64,000 bases of DNA from CANLBN01 sp050633525. GTDB lineage: Bacteria > Pseudomonadota > Gammaproteobacteria > Pseudomonadales > Cellvibrionaceae. The stretch's first letter is position 1. Each line of letters begins with the position of its first letter. This document shows positions 34,872 through 44,761 of the stretch, in pieces. Under the pieces are notes generated by a model. That model saw only the letters and a program-made list of their open reading frames with translations. It was not told the DNA's origin and did no database searches. Made by a program: the position numbers and the translations under genes. The stretch spans positions 1 to 64,000 of the forward strand of contig JBOEGR010000021.1 of the NCBI GenBank assembly GCA_050633525.1, read 5' to 3'.

Positions 34872-36050
34872 ATGGCCTGGAATGAACCGGGTGGTAACGG
34901 CAACGGCCAAGACCCATGGGGTGGCCGTAAGAATAACGATGGTCCACCGGACCTCGATGAGGCGCTGAAAAAATTTCAAGATAAGATCAATAACTTGTTT
35001 GGTGGTAAGGGCGGTAAGTCTGGAGGCAACTCCTCTGGTGGAGGTTCTGGATTATCCGCTAGCATGTTAGGTGTTTTTGCTATTGTTGGTGTCATTGCTT
35101 ATCTCGCCTTCGGTATTTACCAGCTAGATGAAAAAGAAGAAGCCGTTATTCTTCGTTTGGGTAAATTCCATTCTATTGTTGGTCCTGGCCTTCACTGGAA
35201 TCCTAAAATAATGGATAAGGTCTATCCGGTTAATGTAACAGAGGTCCAACAATATAAAACGGGCGGCCTGATGTTGACGGAAGATGAAAGCATTGTAGAG
35301 CTGCCATTGACGGTTCAATACAATATTGCAGACACCAAATCTTTTGTCCTTAACGTCAGAAGCCCTGAAATCAGTTTACAGCAAGCAACAGACAGTGCTC
35401 TTAGGCATGTAGTTGGTTCGACTGGTTTAGAGCAGGTACTTTCAGAAGGTCGCCAGAAAATCGGTGAAGAGATCGAAGAGCGCTTGCAGAACTACCTTGA
35501 TAGTTATGGCGCCGGTATCAATATTGTGCAGGTCAATATCCAAGAAGGTAGACCGCCTTCAGCCGTAAAAGGCGCGTTTGACGATGTTGTTAAGGCAAAG
35601 GAAGACGAGACACGATTTAAAAATGAAGCGCAAGCTTACGCTAACGGTATTGTTCCTGAAGCGCGTGGTAAAGCTCAGCGCGCAATAGAAGAGGCGAACG
35701 CTTATCGCGACCAAGTCGTAGCGAAAGCAGAGGGTGAGGCAGAACGTTTCAACCGATTGTTAGTGGAATATACCAAAGCCCCCCGAGTTACACGCGAACG
35801 TTTGTATATTGATGCAATTGAGTCGGTAATGGCTAATAGTTCTAAAGTGTTGGTGGACGTTGAGGGTGGGAATAATATGATGTTCTTACCTCTCGACAAA
35901 TTGGTTAACCAAGCGAGCGCTAGCAGTAGTCAGTTAAACCGTTCAAGTGGCGGTGATTTATCACCGAACGTAGTACGGGAAATTAACGAGCGGGTTGCCG
36001 AAGAGATTCGACGCAATCAGAATAGCCGCAGTTCAAGAGGGCTTCGATAA
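34872..36050 (+). CDS. hflK: Membrane protease modulator HflK (SPFH family)
   Basis: About 392 residues from ATG 34872, preceded by GGAGAGAG. Glycine-rich cytosolic N-terminus (NGNGQDPWGGRKNN), one membrane helix (~70-88, MLGVFAIVGVIAYLAFGIY), then an SPFH/band-7 domain in the periplasm and a C-terminal helical region. With HflC it caps FtsH in the inner membrane. The stop shares one base with the hflC start (TAATG). Confidence 0.96.
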   Translation: MAWNEPGGNGNGQDPWGGRKNNDGPPDLDEALKKFQDKINNLFGGKGGKSGGNSSGGGSGLSASMLGVFAIVGVIAYLAFGIYQLDEKEEAVILRLGKFHSIVGPGLHWNPKIMDKVYPVNVTEVQQYKTGGLMLTEDESIVELPLTVQYNIADTKSFVLNVRSPEISLQQATDSALRHVVGSTGLEQVLSEGRQKIGEEIEERLQNYLDSYGAGINIVQVNIQEGRPPSAVKGAFDDVVKAKEDETRFKNEAQAYANGIVPEARGKAQRAIEEANAYRDQVVAKAEGEAERFNRLLVEYTKAPRVTRERLYIDAIESVMANSSKVLVDVEGGNNMMFLPLDKLVNQASASSSQLNRSSGGDLSPNVVREINERVAEEIRRNQNSRSSRGLR

Positions 36051-36928
36051 TGAGTGCAAAAAGCTTAATCGCCGCAGTTGTCATTGGTTTGGCCGTACTA
36101 ATTGTATCATCTACGGTTTATATTATTCCTGAGTACCAAAGAGCCGTTGTGCTTCAGTTTGGTAAGTTGCAAGAAGATTACCCAACACCGGGTATCCACT
36201 TCAAAGTGCCCATCGCAGATAATGTGGTGCGTTTTGATGGTCGTATACTGACCTTGGATTCTCCGGAAGAAAGTTATTTCACCGTGCAAAATAAGCGTCT
36301 AATTGTTGATTCGTACACTAAGTGGCGAATTAAGGATGTGGGTACTTACTATCGCTTTACCGGTGGTTCTGAAAACCGAGCAGCGCGTACCTTGTCTGAT
36401 CGTATTAGTGACGGCCTTCGTAACGAAGTGGGTCAGCGCACCCTGCATGAAGTTGTGTCTGGTGAGCGCGATAAGCTAATGTCTGACTTGGTAAAAGTGA
36501 TCAACAATACAGTAGGCGAGCAGTTGGGTATCGAAGTTGTCGATATTCGAGTCAAGCGAATTGATCTGCCGGACGATGTTCGTGAGTCGGTTTATCAGCG
36601 TATGGCAGCTGATCGAGAGAAAGAAGCTCGTGAATATCGTTCTAAGGGTAAAGAGCAGGCTGAAATCATCGAAGCCGATGCGGATCGCCAAAAGACAGTA
36701 ATCGAGGCGGAAGCTTATCGTGATGCTGAGCTAATTCGAGGTGAAGGTGATGCAAAAGCCACCGCTATTTATGCCGATGCCTACAATAAAAACCCTGAAT
36801 TCTATAGCTTTGTGAGAAGCCTGAATGCCTATCAATCTACCTTCAACAACAAAGGTGATGTGATGCTGGTTGACCCCGATAGCGAATTCTTCCGCTACTT
36901 GAAAGACCCGCAAGGTAACATTCAGTAA
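36050..36928 (+). CDS. hflC: Membrane protease modulator HflC (SPFH family)
   Basis: 292 residues. N-terminal membrane helix (LIAAVVIGLAVLIVSSTVYII), SPFH domain (QRAVVLQFGKLQEDYPTPGIHFKVP) and a coiled-coil region with RGEGDAKATAIYADAYNKNPEFYSFVRSL. Forms alternating rings with HflK around FtsH. Translationally coupled to hflK; a terminator follows. Confidence 0.97.
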   Translation: MSAKSLIAAVVIGLAVLIVSSTVYIIPEYQRAVVLQFGKLQEDYPTPGIHFKVPIADNVVRFDGRILTLDSPEESYFTVQNKRLIVDSYTKWRIKDVGTYYRFTGGSENRAARTLSDRISDGLRNEVGQRTLHEVVSGERDKLMSDLVKVINNTVGEQLGIEVVDIRVKRIDLPDDVRESVYQRMAADREKEAREYRSKGKEQAEIIEADADRQKTVIEAEAYRDAELIRGEGDAKATAIYADAYNKNPEFYSFVRSLNAYQSTFNNKGDVMLVDPDSEFFRYLKDPQGNIQ

Positions 36929-37012
36929 GCAGGCTCAATAGAAACAGTGCTTGAGATCAACAGATTGTCTGAGAATTCTACAATCTAGCGTCATATGATG
37001 CTAAAATCCCGC

Positions 37013-37044
37013 AAACCGAGTCAGAGGACTGACTCGGTTTTTTT
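37013..37044 (+). terminator. Rho-independent terminator after hflKC
   Basis: AAACCGAGTCA (37013-37023), loop GAGGAC, TGACTCGGTTT (37030-37040), T-run to 37044. An 11-bp stem. Confidence 0.92.
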
Positions 37045-37069
37045 GTGCATAAATTTTGAGATACTCCTC

Positions 37070-37255
37070 ATGTGGGAAACCCTGTTTGCCGCAGTGGCAC
37101 TGATGTTAGTGTTGGAAGGTATAATTCCCTTTTTATACCCCAATAAATGGCGCAATTTGGTCGCTACTTTGGCTCAAATCAATGATCGCCAGTTACGTAT
37201 TATGGGCCTGATCAGCATGTTGCTGGGGGTGGGTCTGTTGTATTTAATAAAATAG
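37070..37255 (+). CDS. DUF2065 small membrane protein (YjeT-like)
   Basis: 61 residues from ATG 37070; a longer reading from 36995 crosses the terminator and is rejected. Two hydrophobic helices around the family motif EGIIPFLYPNKWRNLV and a second LRIMGLISMLLGVGLLYLI. Function unknown. Position between hflC and hisZ/purA is conserved in gammaproteobacteria. Confidence 0.9.
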   Translation: MWETLFAAVALMLVLEGIIPFLYPNKWRNLVATLAQINDRQLRIMGLISMLLGVGLLYLIK

Positions 37256-37287
37256 TCTTGTCTATCAATATTAGTTAGAGAAAAAGA

Positions 37288-38463
37288 ATGAACGTAAAAC
37301 GTTGGCTGCTACCTGAGGGCGTGGAAGAATTTTTACCGGCCGAAGCTCAGAGCGTTGAACAGTTGAGAAGAGCTTTATTAGACCTCTATTCTAGCTGGGG
37401 TTATGAGCTCGTTATTCCACCTTTGATGGAATTTACGGATTCGCTACTAAGCGGGATGGGAGGGGATCTGAATCTCTTGACTCTAAAAGTGACCGACCAG
37501 ATATCCGGCCAACTGATGGGCTTGCGTGCCGATATGACGCCTCAGGTGGCTCGTATAGATGCTCACAGTTATGTGAAAGCGGGCCCTAATCGTCTTTGTT
37601 ATGCTGATCATGTTTTGCATGCTAAGCCTAAGTCACCATTAGCGGTACGTACACCCTTGCAGGCAGGGGTTGAATTATTTGGTGAAGCTGGTTTAGATGC
37701 CGATATTGAAGTGATTTCTCTACTATTGGCTTCCCTTGAAAAAGCCAGTGTACCTAAGTTGACTTTAGACTTGGGTCACGTGGGTATTTGTCGTGCCCTA
37801 TTAGAGGGGCTTGGTCTGAGCAAAGATCAAGAAAGTGAATATTTTTCGCTGTTACAAAAGAAAGATGTTAATGATATTCAGCAGTGGGTAGACCAAAATG
37901 TTGAATCCAGTGACGCGCGTCAGTGCTTAGCGGCCTTGCCTACCTTGTGTGGTGACAGTAGTGTGTTGAGCAAGGCTCGAGATTGCTTGTCTTCTGCGCC
38001 GGATGAAGTGGCTGCAGCCATTGATGAGCTAGAAGCTATTTACGAGGCAATTAGCCAACGCTACCCCAATGTGGGCCTTTATTTTGATTTGGGTGAATGG
38101 CGCAGTTATCGTTACCATACCGGTCTTGTTTTTGCTGCTTATGCGGTGGGTTTTGGTGATGCTATTGCCAACGGCGGGCGCTATGATCACATTGGAGAAG
38201 TCTATGGGCGAGCGCGCCCCGCAACGGGCTTTGGTATTAACCTTACCTCTGTTATTTCTTTATTATCTTTACCTGAACCTAAAGCCGCTATTTATGCGCC
38301 TCACTCGACAGATGCTGGTCAGTGGCAAGCCATTCAAGCATTACGTGAGCAAGGTGAACGTGTGATTATGGGCTTATCTCAAGTACCTGATTTTTCAGAA
38401 TTACAGTGTGACAGAGAATTAGTGTTTGAAAATAACGAATACGGGGTTAAGCCTTTGAGTTAA
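37288..38463 (+). CDS. hisZ: ATP phosphoribosyltransferase regulatory subunit
   Basis: 391 residues. HisRS-like fold without tRNA-binding domain (WLLPEGVEEFLPAEAQ, LRADMTPQVARIDA, GVELFGEAG, YHTGLVFAAYAVGFGDAIANGGRYD). Needed with a short-form HisG for the first step of histidine synthesis, implying a short hisG elsewhere. Its position before purA is typical. Confidence 0.95.
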   Translation: MNVKRWLLPEGVEEFLPAEAQSVEQLRRALLDLYSSWGYELVIPPLMEFTDSLLSGMGGDLNLLTLKVTDQISGQLMGLRADMTPQVARIDAHSYVKAGPNRLCYADHVLHAKPKSPLAVRTPLQAGVELFGEAGLDADIEVISLLLASLEKASVPKLTLDLGHVGICRALLEGLGLSKDQESEYFSLLQKKDVNDIQQWVDQNVESSDARQCLAALPTLCGDSSVLSKARDCLSSAPDEVAAAIDELEAIYEAISQRYPNVGLYFDLGEWRSYRYHTGLVFAAYAVGFGDAIANGGRYDHIGEVYGRARPATGFGINLTSVISLLSLPEPKAAIYAPHSTDAGQWQAIQALREQGERVIMGLSQVPDFSELQCDRELVFENNEYGVKPLS

Positions 38464-38544
38464 TGTTTTGTTGGTGAAGCATGGTTTGCTACTAATGAAA
38501 CATTATTTAAATTATTTATTATTGATTGTTTGAGAGAAATTAAG

Positions 38545-39837
38545 ATGGGAAAAAATGTAGTTGTTCTTGGCACCCAATGGGGTGACGAAGGCAAAGGTAA
38601 AATTGTTGATCTATTGACGGATCAAGTGTCTTTGGTTGCGCGTTTTCAGGGTGGCCATAACGCAGGGCATACCCTAGTTATTGACGGCGAAAAAACCGTA
38701 CTACATTTAATCCCCTCTGGCATTTTGCGCGAAGGCGTAAAGTGTATGATCGGTAACGGTGTTGTGTTGGCTCCCGATGCTCTTTTAAAAGAAATGGCTG
38801 GCTTAGAAGCGACAGGTGTTCCTGTTCGTGAGCGTTTACGTTTATCTCCAGCTTGTCCTCTTATTCTTCCTTATCATGTCGCGCTAGACCAAGCGCGTGA
38901 AATTAAACGCGGTAATGCCAAGATTGGTACAACAGGCCGTGGTATTGGACCCGCCTACGAAGATAAAGTCGCGCGCCGTGGTTTGCGCTTGGGTGACTTG
39001 TTCGATGAACAATCTTTCGCGGAAAAATTAAAAGAAGTAATGGAGTATCACAATTTTGCTTTAACGCAATACTATCAAGTTGAAGCGCTAGATTATGATC
39101 AAGTATTGGCCGATGCGCTTGCGTGGGGTGAAGAATTAAAACCTTTGGTTGAAGATATTACCGATACTTTGCATACCGCACGTGAAGGCGGCGAGAGTAT
39201 TTTATTTGAAGGTGCCCAAGGTTCGTTATTAGATATTGACCATGGGACTTATCCTTTTGTAACCTCGTCTAATACGACTGCTGGTGGTGTGGCAACGGGT
39301 TCGGGTATGGGCCCCATGTATTTAGATTATGTACTGGGTATCACTAAAGCCTACACCACTCGTGTTGGTTCAGGCCCTTTTCCAACAGAGCTCGACTGTA
39401 ATGTGGGTCAGCACTTGGGTGTGAAAGGAAATGAGTTTGGCGCAACAACAGGTCGTAAACGCCGTACCGGTTGGTTTGATGCCGTAGCCGTTAAACATGC
39501 TATTCGCATTAACTCTATCTCGGGTATTTGTTTGACCAAGCTTGATGTTCTAGATGGTTTGGATACTGTTAATATTTGTGTAGGCTATAAGGATCAACAA
39601 GGTAATGATTTAAGCGTGCCTTTTGATAGCGATGGCTGGAATAAAATTGTTCCTGTCTATGAAGAACTTCCTGGTTGGCAAGAAAATACCTTTGGTGTGC
39701 AAAAACTAGAAGATTTGCCGTCTAATGCAATTGCTTACATTAAGCGTTTAGAAGGTTTGATTGGTGCACCGGTTGATATTATTTCGACAGGCCCGGATCG
39801 AATAGAAACGATAGTTTTGCGACACCCATTTAATTAA
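38545..39837 (+). CDS. purA: Adenylosuccinate synthetase
   Basis: 430 residues from ATG 38545 (GAGAGA upstream); an earlier TTG at 38530 is unneeded. Converts IMP, aspartate and GTP to adenylosuccinate. Signature GTQWGDEGKGKIVD at the N-terminus, GNAKIGTTGRGIGPAYEDK, QGSLLDIDHGTYPFVTSSNT, and GRKRRTGWFD. Full length. Confidence 0.98.
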   Translation: MGKNVVVLGTQWGDEGKGKIVDLLTDQVSLVARFQGGHNAGHTLVIDGEKTVLHLIPSGILREGVKCMIGNGVVLAPDALLKEMAGLEATGVPVRERLRLSPACPLILPYHVALDQAREIKRGNAKIGTTGRGIGPAYEDKVARRGLRLGDLFDEQSFAEKLKEVMEYHNFALTQYYQVEALDYDQVLADALAWGEELKPLVEDITDTLHTAREGGESILFEGAQGSLLDIDHGTYPFVTSSNTTAGGVATGSGMGPMYLDYVLGITKAYTTRVGSGPFPTELDCNVGQHLGVKGNEFGATTGRKRRTGWFDAVAVKHAIRINSISGICLTKLDVLDGLDTVNICVGYKDQQGNDLSVPFDSDGWNKIVPVYEELPGWQENTFGVQKLEDLPSNAIAYIKRLEGLIGAPVDIISTGPDRIETIVLRHPFN

Positions 39838-39905
39838 GTTTTTTATTAATTAAGTCTTAAAAGAGATTCTCATCTTAGTAATGTCACAGGGTATTCAGGT
39901 AATTT

Positions 39906-41555
39906 ATGAGCGTATATGAAAGAGCGGGTCAGCAGGCACAAGCATCGGATTTAGTTAATATTCCTCGACTCGTTAGCGAGTATTATACGCAACACCCCAC
40001 GGAAGAAAGCCTAGTTAGTTTTGGGACCTCTGGTCATCGAGGCTCATCGGCGAATGCTTCATTCACTGAAGTTCATATTCAAGCGATTTGTCAGGCATTG
40101 GTCGAACATCGTCAGCAGTTAAGTATCAATGGCCCAGTCTTTGTGGGTATTGATACTCACGCCTTGTCCGAGTGTGCCTTTATCACAAGCTTACAAGTAC
40201 TGGTTGCTAATGGCGTAAGCGTGATGGTACAAAAGGGCAGAGGCTATACGCCTACGCCTGTTATTTCTCATGCCATCCTTAATTACAATAAGCAGTGTAC
40301 GGTCGAAAATGGCTTGGCTGATGGTATTGTTATTACGCCTTCCCATAATCCTCCGCAAGACGGTGGTTTTAAATATAACCCACCTAATGGTGGTCCTGCC
40401 GACACTGATATAACGTCAAAAATACAAGACCGTGCGAATGAAATTATCAAGGCCGGTAATATGGAAGTGCAAGAGGTTTCATTCGAAGAGGCATGGGCAT
40501 CTGATCTCGTAACAGAATACGATTACATTAAACCCTATGTCGATGATCTCGCTTCCGTTGTTGATATGAAAGCCATTGCCGACTCAGGTCTCAAAATAGG
40601 TGTAGATCCTCTCGGTGGTTCTGGTTTAGCTTATTGGGATGTTATTGCTCAGACCTATAGCGTCAATATTGAATTAGTTAATCGTACGGTTGACCCCACT
40701 TTTTCGTTTATGAGCCTAGATAAAGACGGAAAAATTCGTATGGACTGTTCTAGTCCTTATGCGATGGCAGGCTTAATAAAACTAAAAGATCAGTTTGATA
40801 TTGCCATTGGCAATGATCCCGATTATGACCGCCACGGTATTGTGACGCGCTCCTCGGGTTTAATGAATCCCAACCATTACTTGGCTGTCGCCATTCATTA
40901 TCTTTATACGCATCGGAAACAATGGCCTGCAGAATTAAAGATAGGTAAGACTTTGGTTTCATCCAGCATGATTGATCGAGTTGCCACTGCACTGAATAAA
41001 AATTTAGCAGAGGTTCCTGTCGGGTTTAAGTGGTTTGTTGACGGTTTATTTTCTGGTGAGTTTGGCTTTGGTGGTGAAGAAAGTGCCGGCGCCTCTTTCT
41101 TGAGGATGGACGGCAGTGTCTGGTCTACCGATAAAGACGGTATTATCTTAGCGCTATTAGCGGCAGAAATTACTGCTGTGACAGGCAAGGACCCCGGTCA
41201 ATACTACCAAGAGTTAACAGAGCAATTCAGCGCGCCAGTCTATAAGCGGATCGATGCCCCTGCTTCGGCTGATCAAAAAGCGATACTCAAAAATCTCAGC
41301 GCCGATGATGTTACTGCCGATGTTTTGGCAGGCGAAAAAATTATTTCCAAATTGACTCATGCTCCAGGCAATGATGCGGCTATTGGCGGGCTAAAAGTGC
41401 TGACAGAAAATGCGTGGTTTGCTGCCAGACCTTCAGGTACCGAAGAAATTTATAAAATTTATGCCGAAAGTTTTAAAGGAGATCAGCATTTAGAAGAAGT
41501 TATTGCTGAGGCGCAAGCTATTGTTAGTGAAGTCTTCTCTAGTGCAGGTGCCTAA
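39906..41555 (+). CDS. pgm: Phosphoglucomutase (alpha-D-glucose phosphate-specific)
   Basis: 549 residues, close to the E. coli enzyme. Interconverts glucose 1- and 6-phosphate. Substrate/active site stretch FGTSGHRG, phosphoserine loop ITPSHNPPQDGGFKYNPP, metal loop NDPDYDRHG, sugar-binding loop GGEESAGAS and phosphate-binding RPSGTEEIYKIY. Confidence 0.97.
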   Translation: MSVYERAGQQAQASDLVNIPRLVSEYYTQHPTEESLVSFGTSGHRGSSANASFTEVHIQAICQALVEHRQQLSINGPVFVGIDTHALSECAFITSLQVLVANGVSVMVQKGRGYTPTPVISHAILNYNKQCTVENGLADGIVITPSHNPPQDGGFKYNPPNGGPADTDITSKIQDRANEIIKAGNMEVQEVSFEEAWASDLVTEYDYIKPYVDDLASVVDMKAIADSGLKIGVDPLGGSGLAYWDVIAQTYSVNIELVNRTVDPTFSFMSLDKDGKIRMDCSSPYAMAGLIKLKDQFDIAIGNDPDYDRHGIVTRSSGLMNPNHYLAVAIHYLYTHRKQWPAELKIGKTLVSSSMIDRVATALNKNLAEVPVGFKWFVDGLFSGEFGFGGEESAGASFLRMDGSVWSTDKDGIILALLAAEITAVTGKDPGQYYQELTEQFSAPVYKRIDAPASADQKAILKNLSADDVTADVLAGEKIISKLTHAPGNDAAIGGLKVLTENAWFAARPSGTEEIYKIYAESFKGDQHLEEVIAEAQAIVSEVFSSAGA

Positions 41556-41561
41556 CTATTT

Positions 41562-41577
41562 AAGGCTATGCCTTTTT
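41562..41577 (+). terminator. Small terminator-like hairpin after pgm
   Basis: AAGGC (41562-41566), loop TAT, GCCTT (41570-41574) and three more T. Only a 5-bp stem, so activity is doubtful. Confidence 0.4.
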
Positions 41578-41757
41578 AGTTCTGCTTCTTATAAACTGGA
41601 CGCTATAAGATGAACGATTACAATGGCTGCTATGGCATTTTATAGCGCTCATCATAATCAGGGGTTCCTCTACCTTATTGCTAAAAACTTGTTCTATATA
41701 AGAAGTCTTTGAGCAAGTCTAAAGCTCCACAAATAAAAATAAAAGGAAGCTAATGAT

Positions 41758-44712
41758 ATGACTTCTATCATTCGACGCGGTCTGTCTGTTCTGTCCCAGC
41801 TATTTCTTTATCGTATCCCTATTTCTATTGATCGAAATTTCCGACGTTTTGATTATTTCCTCAATAATTCATATCACCCTGATAGAAAAAAATGGCGTAT
41901 ATCGGGTCATGGCCCTTCTATATTGCTGGTGATGGCCTATACCGTATGTGCTTCTCTGTATGGGCCAACTTGGGATGCGGTGATGGCGTATTTTCCCTCA
42001 TTATACGATACCGAAGTCGCTGACTTTACTTGGAAAAATGGCCTTATGTTTGGTTTTTTGGCTATCCTATTATTTGTCGTTGTTATCTTTCCACGGTTTC
42101 AGCACAGAGGTGAGTACGTTCGTTCGCTACATATTATCATTTTAAGTTTAATTACCTTGTTTATTATTGCTTTTGCGGACAAAGGGGCTACAGAGGCTGA
42201 TAACACGATTTATTATCATGGTTTTTTTGTTTTTGGTTTAATTTTATTATTGTTTGCTTGGTTAGCTAAACCATTTGCTCTATTGCTATTGAAAAAATTT
42301 GTTCGAGAGAATAGTGGGCAGATACAAAAAGCGCTTGCCAATACAGAGTTGTTTAAGTCACCTAAAGCACCGCAGTTCTTACATAGTAAAATATTTTTTG
42401 CGGGCATCTCAGCTATAACGCATTACCCTCTGCACCTTTTATTGTTGCCCTCTTTGTTGATCTTGTTTTTAAAGGATGTGGGGTCTAATGCTTCTTATTG
42501 GTTGATTGGTTCTGCGTTAGCTTTGTCTTTTATGTTGTCTTTTTGGGGAAGTATGCACTCTCGCTGGAACAATATGTTTCAGCTCATTACCCGTATTTCG
42601 ATGCGCGGTGGGATGTTGGTTGTTTCTGTTGCCATTATTTTTCTTGCCATCGCGCGTTTGCTGGACATCGGTTATGTTACCACTGTGATGGATGGTACCC
42701 CTTTAACAGTGATTCCTTATTTTGCCGCGTTCTATTTCTATTTTCTAGCTTATGAATATTGGGCTAATCGTAGTTTTAATGAAATTCTATTGCCTATTTT
42801 TGGTCCCCGTAACGATTATGGACGCATAAAATTTGATATTGATCCAAGTGCTAAAGGTAAAAATATTCGTATTGAACATCATGACCGCTATTTACAATTT
42901 CATGGTATTGATCGTTTTCTTGTTACAGGGAAAATTGAAAATAACTCAAAAAAACAATATGGGTATGAAGCTTATAATAGAGAAACATTATTTCGGCGTT
43001 TGCTAGAGAGTGATATCGGGCAGGGAGATGATGAAGAAAAACGCGTAAAATCAAGAGCTATTTTACGCCGCTTATGCCGTTTGACTCATATTTATTTTAG
43101 TACGCTAAATATACTATTGGTGCTTGCGGTAATGACCTTTTTTGCTTTGGCGAATTATAACGAACACCAGCAACCCGTATGGAAAGCCGATTTTACTCAG
43201 ACTAATAAGGCAACATTTTCTTTGAGTGATGCATTGCACCAACAAGCAAATGATAAGCAACCTGCTATTTTATTGGCTGCTTCTGGCGGAGGAACAAGAG
43301 CCGCTCTTTACACTAGCTCTGTCTTGTACGGCCTAAATAAGCTAAAGCAAGATCAAAATATTATCATGGGGAGCGGGGTGTCGGGTGGTGGTGCTTCTTT
43401 AGCTTATTTTGCTTTTGATAGGCATAATCTAATTGATCCGTCAGAGCGCAAATATGAACAAGATGTTGATCGGTGTTCAAATCGCTATGCCCATAATCAT
43501 TATACTTTTAGTGAGAGCAAGCAAGATCAATCATGGAAATGTTATTTTGAAAAAATTTCTCGCCCCTTTATTAAAGATGTCATTCAGGGTACAGCAGAAT
43601 GGAGAATAGCCGGGGCCGTTTCTAATGGTACTCTACTTGCTGAGAGTTTAGCGCGTAATTTTAAAGCAGGTGCCTCTGATCATGATAAGGTTAATCAAAA
43701 CGTTACCTTTGGCGACTTAAATAATTTTGGCCTTATGCTGAATACTGCTTTGGTTGCTCACCCTTATGAGTATTCAGAAGAGTTAAGCGATTTATATGCT
43801 AAGCAAAGTGTGAGTCAAGATGGCTTTTATACTATTCATGGTGGTAGTCGTTTAGTCTTTACTAATTTGTTAGAAACGAGTGCATTTCCAACGACAGAGA
43901 ATATTAAAAAAATCGATAAAGAAATTGATGCTGAAGATATATTTTTAAAATATGAAATTGTCCAAGATGCTCATATGCCCTTAACCGTTGCGGCTGCATT
44001 GAATGCTAATTTCCCCCCTGTTTTTTCTAACTCATTAGTTGTAAAAAAAGAGTTGCTTAAGCAAGAGCGCGCTGAAAAAGAGACTGCTTATTATGTTACC
44101 GATGGCGGGGCTGTAGAAAATAGAGGTATTTTATCTCTGTTATATTCATTGAGGAGCGGCTTAACCGAGTTTCACGAAAAATATAATGGGCAATGTTTGC
44201 CCAATATTCATATTGTTGTTGCGGAAGCCTCAGCCGCATCGATTGATTATAGTAACAACCGTGGGTTGGAGACAGCACTCGGAGGTAGCTTACCTATTGC
44301 TAATCAGCTATATCAAGAGCTGTTAAAAGATGCGCAGCAGCAATACAGAGAAATAAATACAGGCTGCGAAGGCTCTGATTCGCAAGAAGCATCTGAGTTA
44401 AAATTACATTATCTATCTATGCCGCGTTTTTTTAGAACTCGTGGGGGTATGGGGACGCATTGGATGATGCCGTCAAATGTTAAATTAACTAACCCGAGCC
44501 AACCTGACCCTCTTGCCGCAGCAAAGAATAGTCATCGTTTAAGTCGGTCGGAATTAGAGGCGTTATTGCTTAGTCTTTATGCCGCACCAGAACAATGTGA
44601 AAATATAGTGAGCAATGGGCAAAATTCAGATAAGGTAGTTATCTGTCAATGGCTTGAGCAGAGTAAGAGCCAGAAAGTGTGGGACGGCCTTAAGCAACAT
44701 TTAATCCAGTAA
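41758..44712 (+). CDS. Multi-pass membrane protein with C-terminal patatin-like phospholipase domain
   Basis: 984 residues. Residues ~50-340 contain about eight hydrophobic helices, and another helix lies at ~450-467. Residues ~500-800 form a patatin domain: oxyanion-type AASGGGTRAA, nucleophile Ser542 in GSGVSGGG, and dyad Asp782 in YVTDGGAVENRG. Expected activity: hydrolysis of acyl esters of phospholipids; the domain probably faces the cytosol. A KAS III gene follows after 49 bp on the same strand, suggesting fatty-acid recycling (inference). Large N-terminal membrane fusions of patatins are uncommon. Confidence 0.88.
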   Translation: MTSIIRRGLSVLSQLFLYRIPISIDRNFRRFDYFLNNSYHPDRKKWRISGHGPSILLVMAYTVCASLYGPTWDAVMAYFPSLYDTEVADFTWKNGLMFGFLAILLFVVVIFPRFQHRGEYVRSLHIIILSLITLFIIAFADKGATEADNTIYYHGFFVFGLILLLFAWLAKPFALLLLKKFVRENSGQIQKALANTELFKSPKAPQFLHSKIFFAGISAITHYPLHLLLLPSLLILFLKDVGSNASYWLIGSALALSFMLSFWGSMHSRWNNMFQLITRISMRGGMLVVSVAIIFLAIARLLDIGYVTTVMDGTPLTVIPYFAAFYFYFLAYEYWANRSFNEILLPIFGPRNDYGRIKFDIDPSAKGKNIRIEHHDRYLQFHGIDRFLVTGKIENNSKKQYGYEAYNRETLFRRLLESDIGQGDDEEKRVKSRAILRRLCRLTHIYFSTLNILLVLAVMTFFALANYNEHQQPVWKADFTQTNKATFSLSDALHQQANDKQPAILLAASGGGTRAALYTSSVLYGLNKLKQDQNIIMGSGVSGGGASLAYFAFDRHNLIDPSERKYEQDVDRCSNRYAHNHYTFSESKQDQSWKCYFEKISRPFIKDVIQGTAEWRIAGAVSNGTLLAESLARNFKAGASDHDKVNQNVTFGDLNNFGLMLNTALVAHPYEYSEELSDLYAKQSVSQDGFYTIHGGSRLVFTNLLETSAFPTTENIKKIDKEIDAEDIFLKYEIVQDAHMPLTVAAALNANFPPVFSNSLVVKKELLKQERAEKETAYYVTDGGAVENRGILSLLYSLRSGLTEFHEKYNGQCLPNIHIVVAEASAASIDYSNNRGLETALGGSLPIANQLYQELLKDAQQQYREINTGCEGSDSQEASELKLHYLSMPRFFRTRGGMGTHWMMPSNVKLTNPSQPDPLAAAKNSHRLSRSELEALLLSLYAAPEQCENIVSNGQNSDKVVICQWLEQSKSQKVWDGLKQHLIQ

Positions 44713-44761
44713 TTATTTTGCGGTGGCTTATAGCTAAACTGCAAAAATCAAAGGTTAATAT